Positions 53,412 through 60,921 of a stretch of 64,000 nt of DNA are shown here, piece by piece. Numbering within the stretch: the first letter of the stretch is position 1; each line of letters starts with the position of its first letter. The notes under the pieces were generated by a model. The model did not search any database. It was given only the letters and a program-made list of their open reading frames with translations, and was not told the DNA's origin. Source of the stretch: Streptomyces hokutonensis (GTDB lineage: Bacteria > Actinomycetota > Actinomycetes > Streptomycetales > Streptomycetaceae); NCBI RefSeq assembly GCF_000376565.1, contig NZ_BARG01000033.1, positions 62,001-126,000 on the forward strand, given 5' to 3'. The translations under genes and the position numbers were made by a program.

Positions 53412-54383
53412 ATGAAAAGAACGACATCGATCGCGCTGAGCGGCCTGGGTGTTCCCGAGTCCCTGCGCTGGCATCGGGGAGCCCTGTGGTTCTCGGATCT
53501 CGCGCACGGCACGGTGCGCCGATGGGACGGCACCGGGGAGCCGGAGACGGTGATCGAGGTCCCCGGCCGGGCCGGCGGCCTCGGCTGGCTCCCTGACGGC
53601 CGGCTGCTCGTCGTGTCCATGGACGGGGGCCGCGTCCACCGCCTGGAGGCCGACGGCGAACTGGTCGTACACGCCGATCTGCGGCACATCGCCGGCGGTC
53701 CGGTCAACGACATGCTCGTCGACCCCGAAGGGCGCGCCTACGTCGGCAACTTCGGCTTCGACTACCACGCCCACTCCCGCGAGCACCCGAACTCCATGCT
53801 GTACGCGCCGCCCGGCCCCACGAGAGCCCCGATCGCCTGCCTGGCACCGGACGGCAGCCTGCTCGGACTGACGGACCCCCTGCTCTTCCCGAACGGAACC
53901 CTGCTCAGCGCCGACGGCGGGAGCGTGATCGTGGCCGAGACGCTGGCCATGCGGCTCACCGCCTTCTCCAGGAACCCCGACGGCACCCTGTCCGGTCCGG
54001 AGCCGTGGGCGCCCCTGATCCCGCCGCTCCTGTGGCGCCTGCTGAATCACCCGGGGGCGGCGGGCCGGGTCACCCGCAGGATCTCGGCGCTCCTCGACCA
54101 CCCGGCCGTCGCGAAGCGTTCCTCGTCCCCGATCGCACCGGACGGCATCGCGTGGGACGCCGACGGCGAGTCCGTCTGGGTCGCGAACGCCCTGCGCGGC
54201 GAGTGCGTGCGGATCGCGCGCGGTGGCCGCGTCCTCGACCGGGTGGTCACCAGCCGGCACACGCTGAGCTGCCTGATGGCCGGACATGACGGACGCACTC
54301 TCTTCGCCGCCACCGTCCCGACCGACGATCCCGTCCGCGCCGCCGAACTCAACGGCGGGCGCATCGAGTCCGTGCGGCTGTGA
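53412..54383 (+). CDS. SMP-30/gluconolactonase-family lactonase
   Basis: This is a 323-residue six-bladed beta-propeller of the SMP-30/LRE type, which hydrolyses sugar lactones or related esters with a divalent metal. Segments include GVPESLRWHRGALWFSDLAH (first metal-ligand Glu), GGLGWLPDGRLLVVSMDGGR, GGPVNDMLVDPEGRAYVGNF (Asn and Asp ligands) and PIAPDGIAWDADGESVWVAN. The ATG at 53412 follows GAAGGAG. It runs in the same direction as the SDR operon 80 bp downstream but that operon has its own regulator site. Its presence with an aldonolactone oxidase suggests a sugar-acid or lactone pathway. Confidence 0.92.
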   Translation: MKRTTSIALSGLGVPESLRWHRGALWFSDLAHGTVRRWDGTGEPETVIEVPGRAGGLGWLPDGRLLVVSMDGGRVHRLEADGELVVHADLRHIAGGPVNDMLVDPEGRAYVGNFGFDYHAHSREHPNSMLYAPPGPTRAPIACLAPDGSLLGLTDPLLFPNGTLLSADGGSVIVAETLAMRLTAFSRNPDGTLSGPEPWAPLIPPLLWRLLNHPGAAGRVTRRISALLDHPAVAKRSSSPIAPDGIAWDADGESVWVANALRGECVRIARGGRVLDRVVTSRHTLSCLMAGHDGRTLFAATVPTDDPVRAAELNGGRIESVRL

Positions 54384-54437
54384 GCCCGGTCGCGCGTCCC
54401 CCGGTAACAATCCGGGGGAATTCGATCTGAACAATTG

Positions 54438-54454
54438 ACTTGGACGCTTGACCA
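54438..54454 (-). promoter_or_regulatory. Candidate TetR operator, copy 3 (SDR operon)
   Basis: The minus strand reads TGGTCAAGCGTCCAAGT, the best copy of the cluster motif. Its edge overlaps the ribosome-binding site AGGAG (54454-54458) of the SDR gene, so a bound repressor would block transcription near the start site. Confidence 0.65.
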
Positions 54455-54463
54455 GGAGAATCT

Positions 54464-55333
54464 GTGGCCATGCCAAAACCACCCGAAAAAGGCCAGGTCG
54501 TCCTTGTGACCGGCGCGGCCGGCGGCATCGGAGCAGCCATCGCGGAACTGGCGATCGCGCGCGGCCACCGCGTCCTGCTGACCGACGTCGACGAGGAAGC
54601 CGTCCTGGCCCGGGCCCACACCCTGGGCGGGCGGGCCGCCGCACACGCCCTGGACATCCGCAGCCCCGAGGGCTGGAACACGGCGTTCGACGCGGCCCGG
54701 GCACGCTTCGGCGCCGTCGACGTACTGGTCAACAACGCCGGCATCACCCACACCGGAACCGCCCGCGATCTCCGCCCCCAGCAGCACCGCGACATCGTCG
54801 AGATCAACCTGCTCGGCACCATCACCGGGGTCTGCGCGGCGATCGAGCGCATGACCGCGCAGGGCCACGGACACGTCATCACCGTCTGCAGCATGACGTC
54901 GTTCCTGCCACTGCCCGGATACGCCACCTACGGCGCCACGAAGCACGCGCTCCGCGCCTTTCACCACAGCGTCGCGATCGAGGAACGCGACGGACCGCTG
55001 GACTTCACGATCGTCCATCCGCCGTCCACCCGGACCGGCATGCTCGACCAGGAGATGGCCGATCCCTCCTCCGCCATCGCCTTCGCGGAGAAGTCCTACG
55101 CCCCGGAGCGCATCGCCGAGGCCGTTGTCGACGCCATGACCGCCAAGCCGGTCGAGGTGGTGTTCCCGCCGTTCGCCGGCCGCTTCCAGCGGGCCGTCGG
55201 AGTCTTCCCCCGGCTGATGCGCCGCGTGATCCCCCTCGTCGAGGCCAGAGGCCTGCGAGAGCGGGAGAGGCTGCGTGCCGCCCAGGGGATCCCGGCTGTC
55301 GGGAATCCGCGAACCTCCCAGAAAGGACGCTGA
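54464..55333 (+). CDS. Short-chain dehydrogenase/reductase
   Basis: This 289-residue classical SDR shows the cofactor motif VVLVTGAAGGIGAAIAELAI, the acidic LLTDVDEEAVLA suggesting NAD preference, NNAG in VDVLVNNAGITHTGTARDLR, and the catalytic Ser and Tyr-x-x-x-Lys in CSMTSFLPLPGYATYGATKH. It would oxidise a hydroxyl or reduce a carbonyl of the cluster's substrate. The GTG at 54464 is preferred over the ATG at 54470, since AGGAG is five bases upstream of the GTG. It opens a four-gene operon and ends one base before the next TTG start region. Confidence 0.93.
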   Translation: MAMPKPPEKGQVVLVTGAAGGIGAAIAELAIARGHRVLLTDVDEEAVLARAHTLGGRAAAHALDIRSPEGWNTAFDAARARFGAVDVLVNNAGITHTGTARDLRPQQHRDIVEINLLGTITGVCAAIERMTAQGHGHVITVCSMTSFLPLPGYATYGATKHALRAFHHSVAIEERDGPLDFTIVHPPSTRTGMLDQEMADPSSAIAFAEKSYAPERIAEAVVDAMTAKPVEVVFPPFAGRFQRAVGVFPRLMRRVIPLVEARGLRERERLRAAQGIPAVGNPRTSQKGR

Positions 55334-55334
55334 G

Positions 55335-56603
55335 TTGAGTACGCACATGACGTCCCGGCCGGACGCGAAGAGGCCGGTCATGAGAAGGGCCGCATCCGCC
55401 GTCACCGGGCCGGACGGGGACCGGATGGTCCAACTCGGCAGGGCGACCGAGCACTTGGACCCGCCCTTCGCCGTGGTGGACCTGGACGCCTTCGACGCCA
55501 ACGCCACGGAGCTGGCACACCGGGCGGCGGGCCTGGCGACCGTCCGCCTGGCCAGCAAGTCGGTCCGCAGCCGTGAACTGATCGGGCGTGCCGTCCGCCA
55601 CGAGGGGTACCGGGGGATCCTCGCCTTCACCCTGCCCGAGGCCCTGTGGCTGGCCGAGGACCACGAGGACGTGGTGATCGGCTATCCGACGACGGACCGC
55701 GCCGCGCTGAAACGACTCGCCTCGGACGAGCGGGCCGCCGCACGCGTCACCCTCATGATCGACTCGATCGGCCAACTGGACTTCGTCGACGAGGTGGTGG
55801 GTCTCTCCCGCCCCGACCTCCGCGTCTGCATCGATCTGGACGCCTCGCTCGAACTGGCGGGTGGCCGCGTCCACTTGGGCCCGTACCGCTCGCCCGTGCA
55901 CTCACCCCGGCAGGCCGCCGCACTCGCCCGCGCCATCGGGGAACGGCCCGGATTCCGGCTCGCCGGGCTCATGTCCTACGAGGGTCACATCGCCGGTCTT
56001 GGCGACAACCAGCCCGGGTCGCTGCTCAGGCGGGCCGCGATCCGCGCCATGCAGCGCGTGTCCGCCGGTGAACTGGCCGACCGGCGGGCAGCGGTCGTCG
56101 CCGCCGTCGAGGCCGTGGCGCCACTGGAGTTCGTCAACGGCGGCGGCACGGGCTCCGTCGAGCAGACCGCCGCCGAACACGTCATCACGGAGATCGGTGC
56201 CGGATCGGGGCTCTACGGGCCCGGACTCTTCGACTTCTACCGGCGCTTCCGCCCGCGGCCCGCCGCCTACTTCGTGATGTCCGTCGTACGCCGCCCGAGT
56301 CCCAGGATCGCCACCGTGCTGGGCGGCGGCTGGATCGCCTCCGGCCCGACCGGCCCCGACCGGCAGCCGACGCTCACCTGGCCGCCCGGCCTGCGCACCA
56401 ACCCCAGGGAGGGGACCGGCGAGGTCCAGACACCGGTCCTGGGGGCCGCCGCGCACGGGCTGCGGCTCGGCGACCACGTGTGGTTCCGGCACGCCAAGGC
56501 CGGTGAACTGTGCGAACGCGTCAACACCCTCCACCTGGTGTCCGGCGCGGAGATCGTCGACGAGGTCGCGACCTACCGGGGCGAGGGACACGCCTTCCTG
56601 TGA
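55335..56603 (+). CDS. PLP-dependent enzyme of the D-threonine aldolase/D-serine dehydratase-like family
   Basis: This is a 422-residue fold-type III pyridoxal phosphate enzyme. The N-terminal barrel starts LDPPFAVVDLDAFDANATEL, the cofactor Lys lies in TVRLASKSVRSRELI, and further barrel strands are ILAFTLPEALWLAEDHEDVV, CIDLDASLELAGG and FRLAGLMSYEGHIAG. The C-terminal metal-site domain includes PRIATVLGGGWIAS, HGLRLGDHVWFRHAKAGELC and VNTLHLVSG. Family members deaminate or cleave beta-hydroxy D-amino acids. A TTG start at 55335 is proposed because GAAAGGA is seven bases upstream; ATG 55347 is an alternative. It is tightly spaced after the SDR gene. Confidence 0.9.
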   Translation: MSTHMTSRPDAKRPVMRRAASAVTGPDGDRMVQLGRATEHLDPPFAVVDLDAFDANATELAHRAAGLATVRLASKSVRSRELIGRAVRHEGYRGILAFTLPEALWLAEDHEDVVIGYPTTDRAALKRLASDERAAARVTLMIDSIGQLDFVDEVVGLSRPDLRVCIDLDASLELAGGRVHLGPYRSPVHSPRQAAALARAIGERPGFRLAGLMSYEGHIAGLGDNQPGSLLRRAAIRAMQRVSAGELADRRAAVVAAVEAVAPLEFVNGGGTGSVEQTAAEHVITEIGAGSGLYGPGLFDFYRRFRPRPAAYFVMSVVRRPSPRIATVLGGGWIASGPTGPDRQPTLTWPPGLRTNPREGTGEVQTPVLGAAAHGLRLGDHVWFRHAKAGELCERVNTLHLVSGAEIVDEVATYRGEGHAFL

Positions 56604-56644
56604 TCCGTACCTGAACCGGCCCGTTTCCGTTCTCCGGAGGTCGT

Positions 56645-57916
56645 ATGTCCACCGAGTTCCACCCTCCGGCCCCGGTGCCGGTAACTGCCATCGCGACGGA
56701 CGCCGGTCATGCGCCGGCCGAGCCCGTCTCCCGTGGCTGGATCACCCTGTTCGGCCTGGTCTGGTTCGGGTACTGGATGGCGAGTCTCGTGCCCCTCCAA
56801 CTGCTGCTGCCCCAGCAACTGGAGGTCATCGACCCCGCGTCCAAGGTCCACAGCTTCGCCGTCGTCAACGCCCTCGCCGGAGTGGTCTCCCTGCTCGCCC
56901 TCCCGGTCTGCGGGGCGCTGTGCGACCGTTCCCGAAGCCGCTTCGGACGCAGGAGACTCTGGCTCGCGGGCGGCGCCCTGTTCTTCGCGGCCGGGCTGAC
57001 CGTCACCGGGGAGCAGACGACGGTGGCGGGCGTGACCCTCGCCTGGTCGGCGAGCATGCTCGGCCTCAGCGCCGCCACCGCCGGGCTCACCGCGATGATC
57101 GCCGACCGCGTCCCCGTCGACCAGCGCGGTGTGGTGTCCAGCGCGATCTACGGCCCCCAGGCCCTCGGCGTGGTGGTCGGCATCGCCCTCGTCTCCGCGT
57201 TCGCGCTGTCCCCGGCGAGCGGCTACCTCGTCGTCGCGGCCCTGCTGGTCGTCTGTACCGTGCCGTTCCTCGCCCGTTTCCGCGACACCTCGTACGACTC
57301 CGAGCCCGCGCTGCGGCTGCGCACCCTGCTCGCCTCCATGGGTCGCTCGCTGAGGAACCGCGACTTCGCGTGGGCGTTCGGCGGACGGCTCCTGGTCAAC
57401 CTGGCCAACTCCCTCGGCGTCTGCTACACCCTCTACTTCCTGACCGACGACCTGAAGGTCTCCGATCCGGCCGGCAGCCTGCTCGCCTGTACGGCCCTCT
57501 ACCTCGTGGCCGGTGTCCTGGCCAGCTCCGTCGCCGGAGTGCTGTCCGACCGTCTCGGCCGACGGCGGATCTTCGTCGCGCTGGCGGCGCTGCTCCAGGC
57601 GGCGGCCGGGTTCCTGCTGGCGAGCTTTCCCGACCTCGGCGTCACGCTGGTGGCGTCGGCCGTCATGGGTGCCGGGTTCGGCGCGTACATGGCCGTGGAC
57701 CAGGCGCTGATCACCCAGGTCCTGCCCGACGCCGAGAGCCGGGCCCAGGACCTCGGGATCATGAACATCGGCACGGTCGTCCCGCCCGCGCTGGCCCCGC
57801 TGATCGCCAGCTTCGTCATCACCTCCGACCGCGGCTATCCGCTGCTGTTCTCCTGCGTCGGCGTCGCCGCGACCGTGGGGGTCGTGCTCGTGTACCGCGT
57901 TCGGTCCGTCAGATAG
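56645..57916 (+). CDS. MFS transporter
   Basis: This 423-residue carrier has twelve hydrophobic segments (for example GVVSLLALPVCGALCDRSRS, LVVAALLVVCTVPFLARF, LYLVAGVLASSVAGVLSDRL). It carries the MFS loop motifs DRSRSRFGRRRLW between helices 2 and 3 and SDRLGRRRIFVALAAL in the second half. The appearance is that of sugar or sugar-acid/polyol carriers and drug carriers alike; the operon context argues for uptake or export of the cluster substrate. The ATG at 56645 follows GGAGG. It lies 41 bp after the PLP enzyme gene. Confidence 0.92.
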   Translation: MSTEFHPPAPVPVTAIATDAGHAPAEPVSRGWITLFGLVWFGYWMASLVPLQLLLPQQLEVIDPASKVHSFAVVNALAGVVSLLALPVCGALCDRSRSRFGRRRLWLAGGALFFAAGLTVTGEQTTVAGVTLAWSASMLGLSAATAGLTAMIADRVPVDQRGVVSSAIYGPQALGVVVGIALVSAFALSPASGYLVVAALLVVCTVPFLARFRDTSYDSEPALRLRTLLASMGRSLRNRDFAWAFGGRLLVNLANSLGVCYTLYFLTDDLKVSDPAGSLLACTALYLVAGVLASSVAGVLSDRLGRRRIFVALAALLQAAAGFLLASFPDLGVTLVASAVMGAGFGAYMAVDQALITQVLPDAESRAQDLGIMNIGTVVPPALAPLIASFVITSDRGYPLLFSCVGVAATVGVVLVYRVRSVR

Positions 57917-57933
57917 CTCCCGCGCCCCGAAAA

Positions 57934-57969
57934 GAACCGCGAGCAGAACCCCGAGAAGAACCCCGCGAA
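57934..57969 (+). repeat. Three tandem 12-bp repeats between the MFS and oxidase genes
   Basis: Units GAACCGCGAGCA, GAACCCCGAGAA and GAACCCCGCGAA follow each other without gaps, then merge into the ribosome-binding site of the oxidase. They fill almost the whole 65-bp gap. This purine-rich block may simply be replication slippage or may tune ribosome access. Confidence 0.6.
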
Positions 57970-57981
57970 GAAAGGAAAGCC

Positions 57982-59331
57982 GTGGACACGCTCCCCTCCA
58001 ACGCGCCCCGGCCCAGAGCCGATCCGAGCCCGAAGCCGGACAGCTGGCGGAACTGGGCCGGGAACGTCACCGCCCGCCCGGCCCGAGTCGTCACCCCCGC
58101 CTCGGTGGAGGAACTGCGAACCGTCGTCCGCCGGGCGGCCGAGGACGGCCTGACCGTGAAGGCGGTGGGCAGCGGCCACTCCTTCTCCGCCGCCGCCGCG
58201 ACCGACGGCGTACTGATCCGTCCCGACCGGCTCAGTGGCATCCGCGCGATCGACCCCGAGGCCGGCACCGTCACCGTCGAGGCGGGGACGCGGCTGAGGA
58301 CGATGAACATGGCTCTGGCCCAACACGGCCTGTCGCTCAGGAACATGGGCGACATCATGGAGCAGACCGTGGCCGGCGCCATCAGCACCGGCACCCATGG
58401 CACAGGGCGCGACTCGGGCGCGATCGCGGCGCAGCTCCGTGGCCTGGAGCTGGTGACGGCGGACGGATCACTGCTGACGTGCTCCGCGACCCGGAACCCG
58501 GAGGTGTTCGCCGCGGCGCGTGTCGGACTCGGCGCCCTGGGCGTCGTCAGCGCGCTCACCTTCGCCGTCGAGCCGCTCTTCCTGCTCGCCGCGCACGAGG
58601 AACCGATGACGTTCGACGCGGTCACCGCGCGCTTCGACGAACTCCACGCGCACAACGACCACTTCGAGTTCTACTGGTTCCCGCACACGGACAACTGCAC
58701 CACCCTGCGCAACAACCGGACCGTCGGCCCGCACGCTCCGCTGGGCCGGCTCAGTGCCTGGTTCGAGGACGAGTTCCTCGCCAACAACGTCTTCCAGGCG
58801 CTCAGTTCGCTGGGCCGGACCATTCCCTCCGCCGTGCCCGCGATCGCGCGGATCACCAGCCGGGGACTCTCGGCCAGGACCTACACGGACATCCCGTACA
58901 AGGTCTTCACCAGCCCGCGCCGGGTCCGGATGGTCGAGATGGAGTACGCCGTTCCGCGCGAGGCCGTCCTCGACGTCCTCCACGAACTGAAGGCCATGAT
59001 CGAGCGTTCCGAGCTGCGCATCGGCTTCCCGGTGGAGGTCCGCACCACGCCCGGCGACGACATCGCCCTCTCCACGGCGTCCGGACGCGACAGCGCCTAT
59101 GTCGCCGTCCACGTCTACCGGGGGACGCCCCATCAGCAGTACTTCGCGGAGGCGGAGCGCATCTTCGTCGCCCACGAGGGGCGCCCGCACTGGGGCAAGC
59201 TCCACACCCGGGACGCCGCCCACCTCGCGAACGCCTACCCCCGCTTCGAGGAGTTCACGGCACTGCGCCACCGGCTCGACCCCGACCGGCGCTTCACCAA
59301 CGCCTATCTGCGCAGGGTGCTCGGCGACTGA
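57982..59331 (+). CDS. FAD-linked aldonolactone oxidase/dehydrogenase (ALO family)
   Basis: This 449-residue PCMH-type flavoprotein has the FAD domain NWAGNVTARPARVVTPASVE, VKAVGSGHSFSAAAATDGVL, ISTGTHGTGRDSGAIAAQLR and LGALGVVSALTFAVEPLF. It ends with the ALO domain (HFEFYWFPHTDNCTTL, GRPHWGKLHTRDAAHLANAY). This pattern is that of L-gulono-1,4-lactone and D-arabinono-1,4-lactone oxidases or dehydrogenases. The His of the usual covalent flavin site is seen in GSGHS. The GTG at 57982 follows AAAGGAAA. It is the last gene of the SDR-PLP-MFS-oxidase operon. Confidence 0.92.
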   Translation: MDTLPSNAPRPRADPSPKPDSWRNWAGNVTARPARVVTPASVEELRTVVRRAAEDGLTVKAVGSGHSFSAAAATDGVLIRPDRLSGIRAIDPEAGTVTVEAGTRLRTMNMALAQHGLSLRNMGDIMEQTVAGAISTGTHGTGRDSGAIAAQLRGLELVTADGSLLTCSATRNPEVFAAARVGLGALGVVSALTFAVEPLFLLAAHEEPMTFDAVTARFDELHAHNDHFEFYWFPHTDNCTTLRNNRTVGPHAPLGRLSAWFEDEFLANNVFQALSSLGRTIPSAVPAIARITSRGLSARTYTDIPYKVFTSPRRVRMVEMEYAVPREAVLDVLHELKAMIERSELRIGFPVEVRTTPGDDIALSTASGRDSAYVAVHVYRGTPHQQYFAEAERIFVAHEGRPHWGKLHTRDAAHLANAYPRFEEFTALRHRLDPDRRFTNAYLRRVLGD

Positions 59332-59463
59332 CCCGCGCCCGTCGTCCTCGGCAGTCACCCGAAAGTCCATACCAGAGGCGTCAAGTCCTGGAGGAACAAG
59401 GCGGGTTGGGATGAGCAATGTCTTCAGTTGTTGACGGCGGCCGGTGACGCGGCTACAACCCGG

Positions 59464-59477
59464 GGAGAGCGCTCCCA
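59464..59477. promoter_or_regulatory. CebR/LacI-type operator before the GH64 gene
   Basis: GGAGAGCGCTCCCA matches 12 of 14 positions of TGGGAGCGCTCCCA, the site known for the cello-oligosaccharide repressor CebR in Streptomyces. It lies just before the ribosome-binding site of the GH64 glucanase. Confidence 0.65.
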
Positions 59478-59495
59478 ACCTTGAGGAGACCCCCC

Positions 59496-60848
59496 ATGCA
59501 GACCACCGCCGGCACATCCGGCAGACCTTCGCCCGCCGCCGTACGCTCCCGTACGGCCCTCGGTCTGGTCGTCGTCCTGATCGTCGCCTGCTTCGCCGCC
59601 CTGACCCCCTCGCCCGCCCGCGCCGCCGACCAACTCCTGTCCCAGGGACGGCCCGCCACTGCGTCCTCGACCGAGAGCGCGTCCTTCCCCGCGAGCGCGG
59701 CCGTCGACGGGGACACCGGGACCCGCTGGTCCTCCGCCTTCGCCGATCCGCAGTGGATACAGGTGGACCTCGGCTCCGTCCAGCAGCTCACCCGCGTCTC
59801 GCTGAACTGGGAGACCGCCTACGCCACCGGCTACCAGATCCAGACCTCGACCGACGCCGCCACCTGGACCACCGTCTACTCCACCACCACCTCCACGGGC
59901 GGCACCCAGAACATCACCGTCACCGGCAGCGGGCGCTACGTCCGCGTGTACGGCACCGCCCGGGCCACCCAATGGGGCTACTCCCTCTGGGAGTTCCAGG
60001 TCTACGGCCCCGGAAGCACCACCCCGCCCGACGACTTCTGGGGCAGCACCAGCGACATACCGGCCGCCAACAACGCCGTGGAGGTGAAGATCCTCAACCG
60101 CACCAACGGCAAGTACCCCGACAGCCAGGTGTACTGGAGCTTCAACGGGCAGACGCACTCCATCGCCGAGCAGCCGTACCTCGACATGCCCGCCAACTCC
60201 GCCGGCCGCATGTACTTCTACCTCGGCTCGCCCACCAGCTCGTACTACGACTTCATCGAGTTCACGGTCGGCAACAACGTCTTCAACGGCAACACCACCC
60301 GCGTCGACGCCTTCGGCCTCAAGCTCGCCATGCGCCTGCACAGCAAGGACGGTTACGACACCGAGGTCGGCGAGAACCGGGCGACCTTCGCCGAGGACCG
60401 CGCGACCACCTTCCAGCGGTTCACCGACGCGGTGCCGTCCCAGTTCAAGGTGCTGGCCCAGACCCAGGCGCCGTACCGGATCATCGCCCCCGGCAGCGAC
60501 CCGAGCTTCCGCGCGGGCGGTGCCAACGCCAACTACTTCACGTCCTACGCCCAGTCGGTCGGCGTGAACGCGGCGACCTCCGACATCTTCGGGTGCGCGG
60601 CCTCGCTGGCGGCCGACCCCAATATGTGTGCCGCCCTCAACCGCCATGTGGCGACGCTGCCGGCGTCGCAGCAGTCCGACCCGGCGCAGTTCTACAAGGC
60701 GGCTCCGGCGAACTACTACGCCAAGTTCTGGCACGACAACGCCATCAACCAGCTTGCCTACGGCTTCCCCTACGACGACGTGGCGGGCCAGTCCTCCTTC
60801 ATCTCGCACGCCAGTCCGCAGTGGCTGCTGGTCGCCGTCGGCTGGTAG
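59496..60848 (+). CDS. Secreted GH64 endo-beta-1,3-glucanase with N-terminal discoidin domain
   Basis: This 450-residue exported enzyme has a signal peptide of about 45 residues (VVLIVACFAALTPSPARA). A F5/8 type C (discoidin, CBM32-like) domain follows at about 48-170 (DQLLSQGRPATASSTESASF, WIQVDLGSVQQLTRVSLNWE). A GH64-type catalytic region runs to the end (FNGQTHSIAEQPYLDMPANS, GRMYFYLGSPTSSYYDFIEF, VGNNVFNGNTTRVDAFGLKL). GH64 enzymes release laminaripentaose from beta-1,3-glucan. The order discoidin-GH64 is common in Streptomyces. The ATG at 59496 follows GAGGAG and a CebR-like operator. It converges with the GH87 gene across a strong terminator. Confidence 0.9.
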   Translation: MQTTAGTSGRPSPAAVRSRTALGLVVVLIVACFAALTPSPARAADQLLSQGRPATASSTESASFPASAAVDGDTGTRWSSAFADPQWIQVDLGSVQQLTRVSLNWETAYATGYQIQTSTDAATWTTVYSTTTSTGGTQNITVTGSGRYVRVYGTARATQWGYSLWEFQVYGPGSTTPPDDFWGSTSDIPAANNAVEVKILNRTNGKYPDSQVYWSFNGQTHSIAEQPYLDMPANSAGRMYFYLGSPTSSYYDFIEFTVGNNVFNGNTTRVDAFGLKLAMRLHSKDGYDTEVGENRATFAEDRATTFQRFTDAVPSQFKVLAQTQAPYRIIAPGSDPSFRAGGANANYFTSYAQSVGVNAATSDIFGCAASLAADPNMCAALNRHVATLPASQQSDPAQFYKAAPANYYAKFWHDNAINQLAYGFPYDDVAGQSSFISHASPQWLLVAVGW

Positions 60849-60866
60849 GGACGTCGACAGCGTGAA

Positions 60867-60900
60867 GCGGGGCCGCCCTTGTCAGGAAGGGCGGCCCCGC
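60867..60900. terminator. Strong bidirectional terminator
   Basis: GCGGGGCCGCCCTT (60867-60880) and AAGGGCGGCCCCGC (60887-60900) form a perfect 14-bp stem with the loop GTCAGG. It lies exactly between the two convergent glucanase genes. Confidence 0.9.
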
Positions 60901-60921
60901 GTCATGGGGTGGTGGCCGGAA

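Noticed and set aside
52725..54704. Long minus-strand open frame over the SMP-30 gene and its operator
   Set aside because: It crosses the divergent promoter, gives an Arg/Gly-rich product and conflicts with the clear SMP-30 and aldehyde dehydrogenase genes.
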